In this document: positions 62,204-64,000 of the stretch, one piece after another
Position numbering within the stretch: the first letter of the stretch is position 1
Layout: each line of letters starts with the position of its first letter
Assembly (NCBI GenBank): GCA_021286855.1
Contig: JAJTBO010000005.1
Location: forward strand, 124,001 to 188,000
Reading direction: 5' to 3'
DNA: 64,000 nt
Origin: Hyphomicrobiales bacterium
GTDB lineage: Bacteria > Pseudomonadota > Alphaproteobacteria > Rhizobiales > Ancalomicrobiaceae
Position numbers and translations under genes: made by a program
Notes under the pieces: model-generated
The model's input: the letters and a program-made list of their open reading frames with translations, nothing else
The model's database searches: none
Told to the model about the DNA's origin: nothing

Positions 62204-63847
62204 ATGACCGACAGCCGCAACGTCGCTTTCCAGGCCCTGCGGGCGCACGCCCAGATCATGAAGTCGGCCCATATCGCCGATCTCTTCGCCGCCGACGCGG
62301 ACCGCTTCGCCCGCTTCTCCGCCCGTCACGACGATCTCCTCCTCGACTATTCGAAGAATCGCCTGAACGACGAGACGATGAGCCTGCTCTTCGATCTCGC
62401 CCGCGCCTCGAAGCTCGACGCCCGCCGCGCCGCGATGTTCGCGGGCGAAAAGATCAACGCCACCGAGGGCCGCGCCGTCCTTCACGTCGCCCTGCGCAAT
62501 CCCGACCGCCGCCGCCCCTACGCCGTCGACGGCCGCGACGTCACCGCCGACGTCGAGGCGGTGCTCGTGGCGATGAGCGCCTTCGCCGAGAAGGTCCGCT
62601 CCGGCGAGGCCGTCGGCGCGACCGGCGCGCGCTTCACCGACGTCGTCAACCTCGGCATCGGCGGCTCCGACCTCGGCCCCGCCATGGTCACCCTGGCCCT
62701 CGCCCCCTGGGCCGACGGCCCGCGCGTCCACTATGTCTCCAACGTCGACGGCGCCCATCTGCACGACACGCTGAAGGGGCTCGATCCGAAGACCACGCTG
62801 TTCCTGATCGCCTCGAAGACCTTCACCACGCTCGAGACCATGACCAACGCCGCCTCGGCGCGGAACTGGCTCGTCTCCGCGCTCGGCGAGGCCGCGATCG
62901 GCGACCATTTCGCCGCGATCTCGACCGCCATCCCCAAGGTCAAGGCCTTCGGCATCGCCGAGGATCGCATCTTCGGCTTCTGGGACTGGGTCGGCGGCCG
63001 CTATTCGGTGTGGTCGGCGATCGGCCTGCCGGTGATGCTCGCCGTCGGCCCGGACAACTTCCGCGCCTTCCTCGCCGGCGGCGCGGCGATGGACGACCAT
63101 TTCCTGGAGACCCCGGTCGAGCGCAATCTGCCGGTGCTCCTGGCGCTGATCGGCGTCTGGTATCGCTCGCTGATGGGCATGCCGACCCAGGCGATCATTC
63201 CCTACGACCAGCGCCTCGCCCGCTTCCCGGCCCATCTCCAGCAGTTGGACATGGAATCGAACGGCAAGCGCACCCGCCGCGACGGCCGTCCGGTCGAAGG
63301 GCCGACCGGCCCGGTGGTCTGGGGCGAGCCCGGCACCAACGGCCAACACGCCTTCTTCCAGCTGATCCATCAGGGCACCGACGTCATCCCGGTCGACTTC
63401 CTCCTCGCCGCCGAGCCGAACGAGGCGATGGGCGACCACCACGTCAAGCTGGTGGCCAACTGCCTCGCCCAGGCCGAGGCCCTGATGACCGGCAAGAACG
63501 AACGCGCCGTCAGCGCCGAACTGCACGCCGCCGGCCTCGACCGGGCCGCCGCCGACGCGCTGATCCCGCACAAGGTCTTCCCCGGCAATCGGCCGTCGAA
63601 CACCCTGATCTATCGCCGCCTCGACCCCTACACGCTCGGCCGCCTGCTGGCGCTCTACGAGCACAAGGTCTTCGTCCAGGGCCTGATCTTCGACGTCAAT
63701 TCCTTCGACCAGTGGGGCGTCGAACTCGGCAAGCAATTGGCCACCGAACTCTTGCCGATGGTCGCCGGCGACGCGCCGATCGCCGGCCGCGACGGCTCGA
63801 CCATGGGTCTGCTCGAACACTTCCACGCGCTCCGGGCGGAGGACTGA
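62204..63847 (+). CDS. pgi: Glucose-6-phosphate isomerase
   Basis: A 547-residue isomerase that converts glucose 6-phosphate and fructose 6-phosphate. Both SIS domains are complete: [11 protein letters not shown] and [10 protein letters not shown] for phosphate binding, and the family signatures [20 protein letters not shown] (in two parts) and the C-terminal [13 protein letters not shown], with the catalytic Glu, His and Lys expected there. Its length is normal. The gene has GAGGGTCACGTCC before the ATG and is followed by a convergent unknown gene after 3 bp. Confidence 0.97.
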   Translation: MTDSRNVAFQALRAHAQIMKSAHIADLFAADADRFARFSARHDDLLLDYSKNRLNDETMSLLFDLARASKLDARRAAMFAGEKINATEGRAVLHVALRNPDRRRPYAVDGRDVTADVEAVLVAMSAFAEKVRSGEAVGATGARFTDVVNLGIGGSDLGPAMVTLALAPWADGPRVHYVSNVDGAHLHDTLKGLDPKTTLFLIASKTFTTLETMTNAASARNWLVSALGEAAIGDHFAAISTAIPKVKAFGIAEDRIFGFWDWVGGRYSVWSAIGLPVMLAVGPDNFRAFLAGGAAMDDHFLETPVERNLPVLLALIGVWYRSLMGMPTQAIIPYDQRLARFPAHLQQLDMESNGKRTRRDGRPVEGPTGPVVWGEPGTNGQHAFFQLIHQGTDVIPVDFLLAAEPNEAMGDHHVKLVANCLAQAEALMTGKNERAVSAELHAAGLDRAAADALIPHKVFPGNRPSNTLIYRRLDPYTLGRLLALYEHKVFVQGLIFDVNSFDQWGVELGKQLATELLPMVAGDAPIAGRDGSTMGLLEHFHALRAED

Positions 63848-63850
63848 GCC

Positions 63851-64000
63851 TCACTGCGACGGCGGGGCCGGCCGAGGATGCGGATTGAGCGGAACCATGC
63901 CGCACATGTTCACGGCGAGATGTCCGTCGGCGCCGAACCGGCCGGCGAAGTCGAGCTCCGCCCCGACGGTCAACGGATAGCCGCACAGGCCGGGCACGGC
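63851..64000 (-). CDS. Unknown protein, C-terminal 49 residues
   Basis: The last 150 bases hold the 3' end of a leftward gene that continues beyond the window. The visible tail contains CGYPLTVGAELDF, RFGADGHLAVNMCGMVPLNPHPRP and ends in PPSQ. Codon use with G or C at third positions matches the neighbours, which supports a real gene. No family is recognised from this fragment. Confidence 0.6.
   Translation of the reverse strand, partial: AVPGLCGYPLTVGAELDFAGRFGADGHLAVNMCGMVPLNPHPRPAPPSQ

Overview
This 64 kb window is chromosomal DNA of a very GC-rich alphaproteobacterium, most likely of the order Hyphomicrobiales (Rhizobiales). The support is the gene content and order: an Irr-type Fur regulator with a HHH heme site, the dnaG-rpoD pair near yqeY and carA, a trxB-lsrB pair, the PlcP/Agt lipid-remodelling pair, a DnaG whose zinc finger has lost most of its ligands, and CTATAT-like -10 boxes. 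I see no phage, transposon, plasmid or CRISPR signature. Coding density is high and many genes overlap by ATGA or GTGA. The family or genus cannot be fixed from the sequence alone.

Layout. 0-6.5 kb: 3' end of tamB, malonyl-CoA decarboxylase, an acyl-CoA synthetase and a ferredoxin reductase. 6.5-11 kb: the K+ transporter Kup, divergent from a short KdpD and KdpE. 11-14 kb: modA, modD and modE without modB or modC. 14-18.2 kb: a tightly coupled operon of alkaline phosphatase, a DUF3299 protein, an ABC ATPase and a His-rich FtsX-like permease, behind a clear PHO box. 18-20 kb: adenine deaminase, a PEBP-family protein and a CAU-anticodon tRNA, then about 770 bp with no gene. 20.8-31 kb: rlpA, a LysE exporter, thioesterase, HlyU-like protein, rpoD, dnaG, irr, cytochrome c peroxidase, yqeY and carA. 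31-40 kb: a zinc metallopeptidase, a second PEBP protein, an AraC regulator, a chemoreceptor, carB and greA. 40-45 kb: LPS inner-core genes and a lipid A acyltransferase. 45-48 kb: trxB, lsrB and msrP (redox). 48-51.7 kb: a Mla-type lipid transport operon. 52-55 kb: dgcN-dgcA and an MFS transporter. 55-58 kb: a CheZ-like protein and the agt-plcP pair behind a second PHO-box-like site. 58-62 kb: an orphan TRAP binding protein and thiMED behind a TPP riboswitch. 62-64 kb: a stand-alone Lrp/AsnC effector domain, pgi, and the tail of an unknown gene.

Themes that tie the genes together. (1) Phosphate starvation: two sites of the same architecture (7-mer, N4, 7-mer) precede phoA and plcP-agt, which suggests a Pho regulon that recovers phosphate from esters and from membrane phospholipid. 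(2) Envelope building: tamB, mla, hldD-waaF-waaC, a lipid A acyltransferase and rlpA. (3) Metal and redox control: mod genes, irr with cytochrome c peroxidase, msrP, trxB-lsrB. (4) Core information genes and pyrimidine/arginine precursor supply (rpoD, dnaG, greA, carA, carB). The parts that look least described are the phoA-DUF3299-ABC operon with its histidine-rich permease loop, the orphan TRAP binding protein after the riboswitch-controlled thi operon, and the short KdpD placed next to kup.
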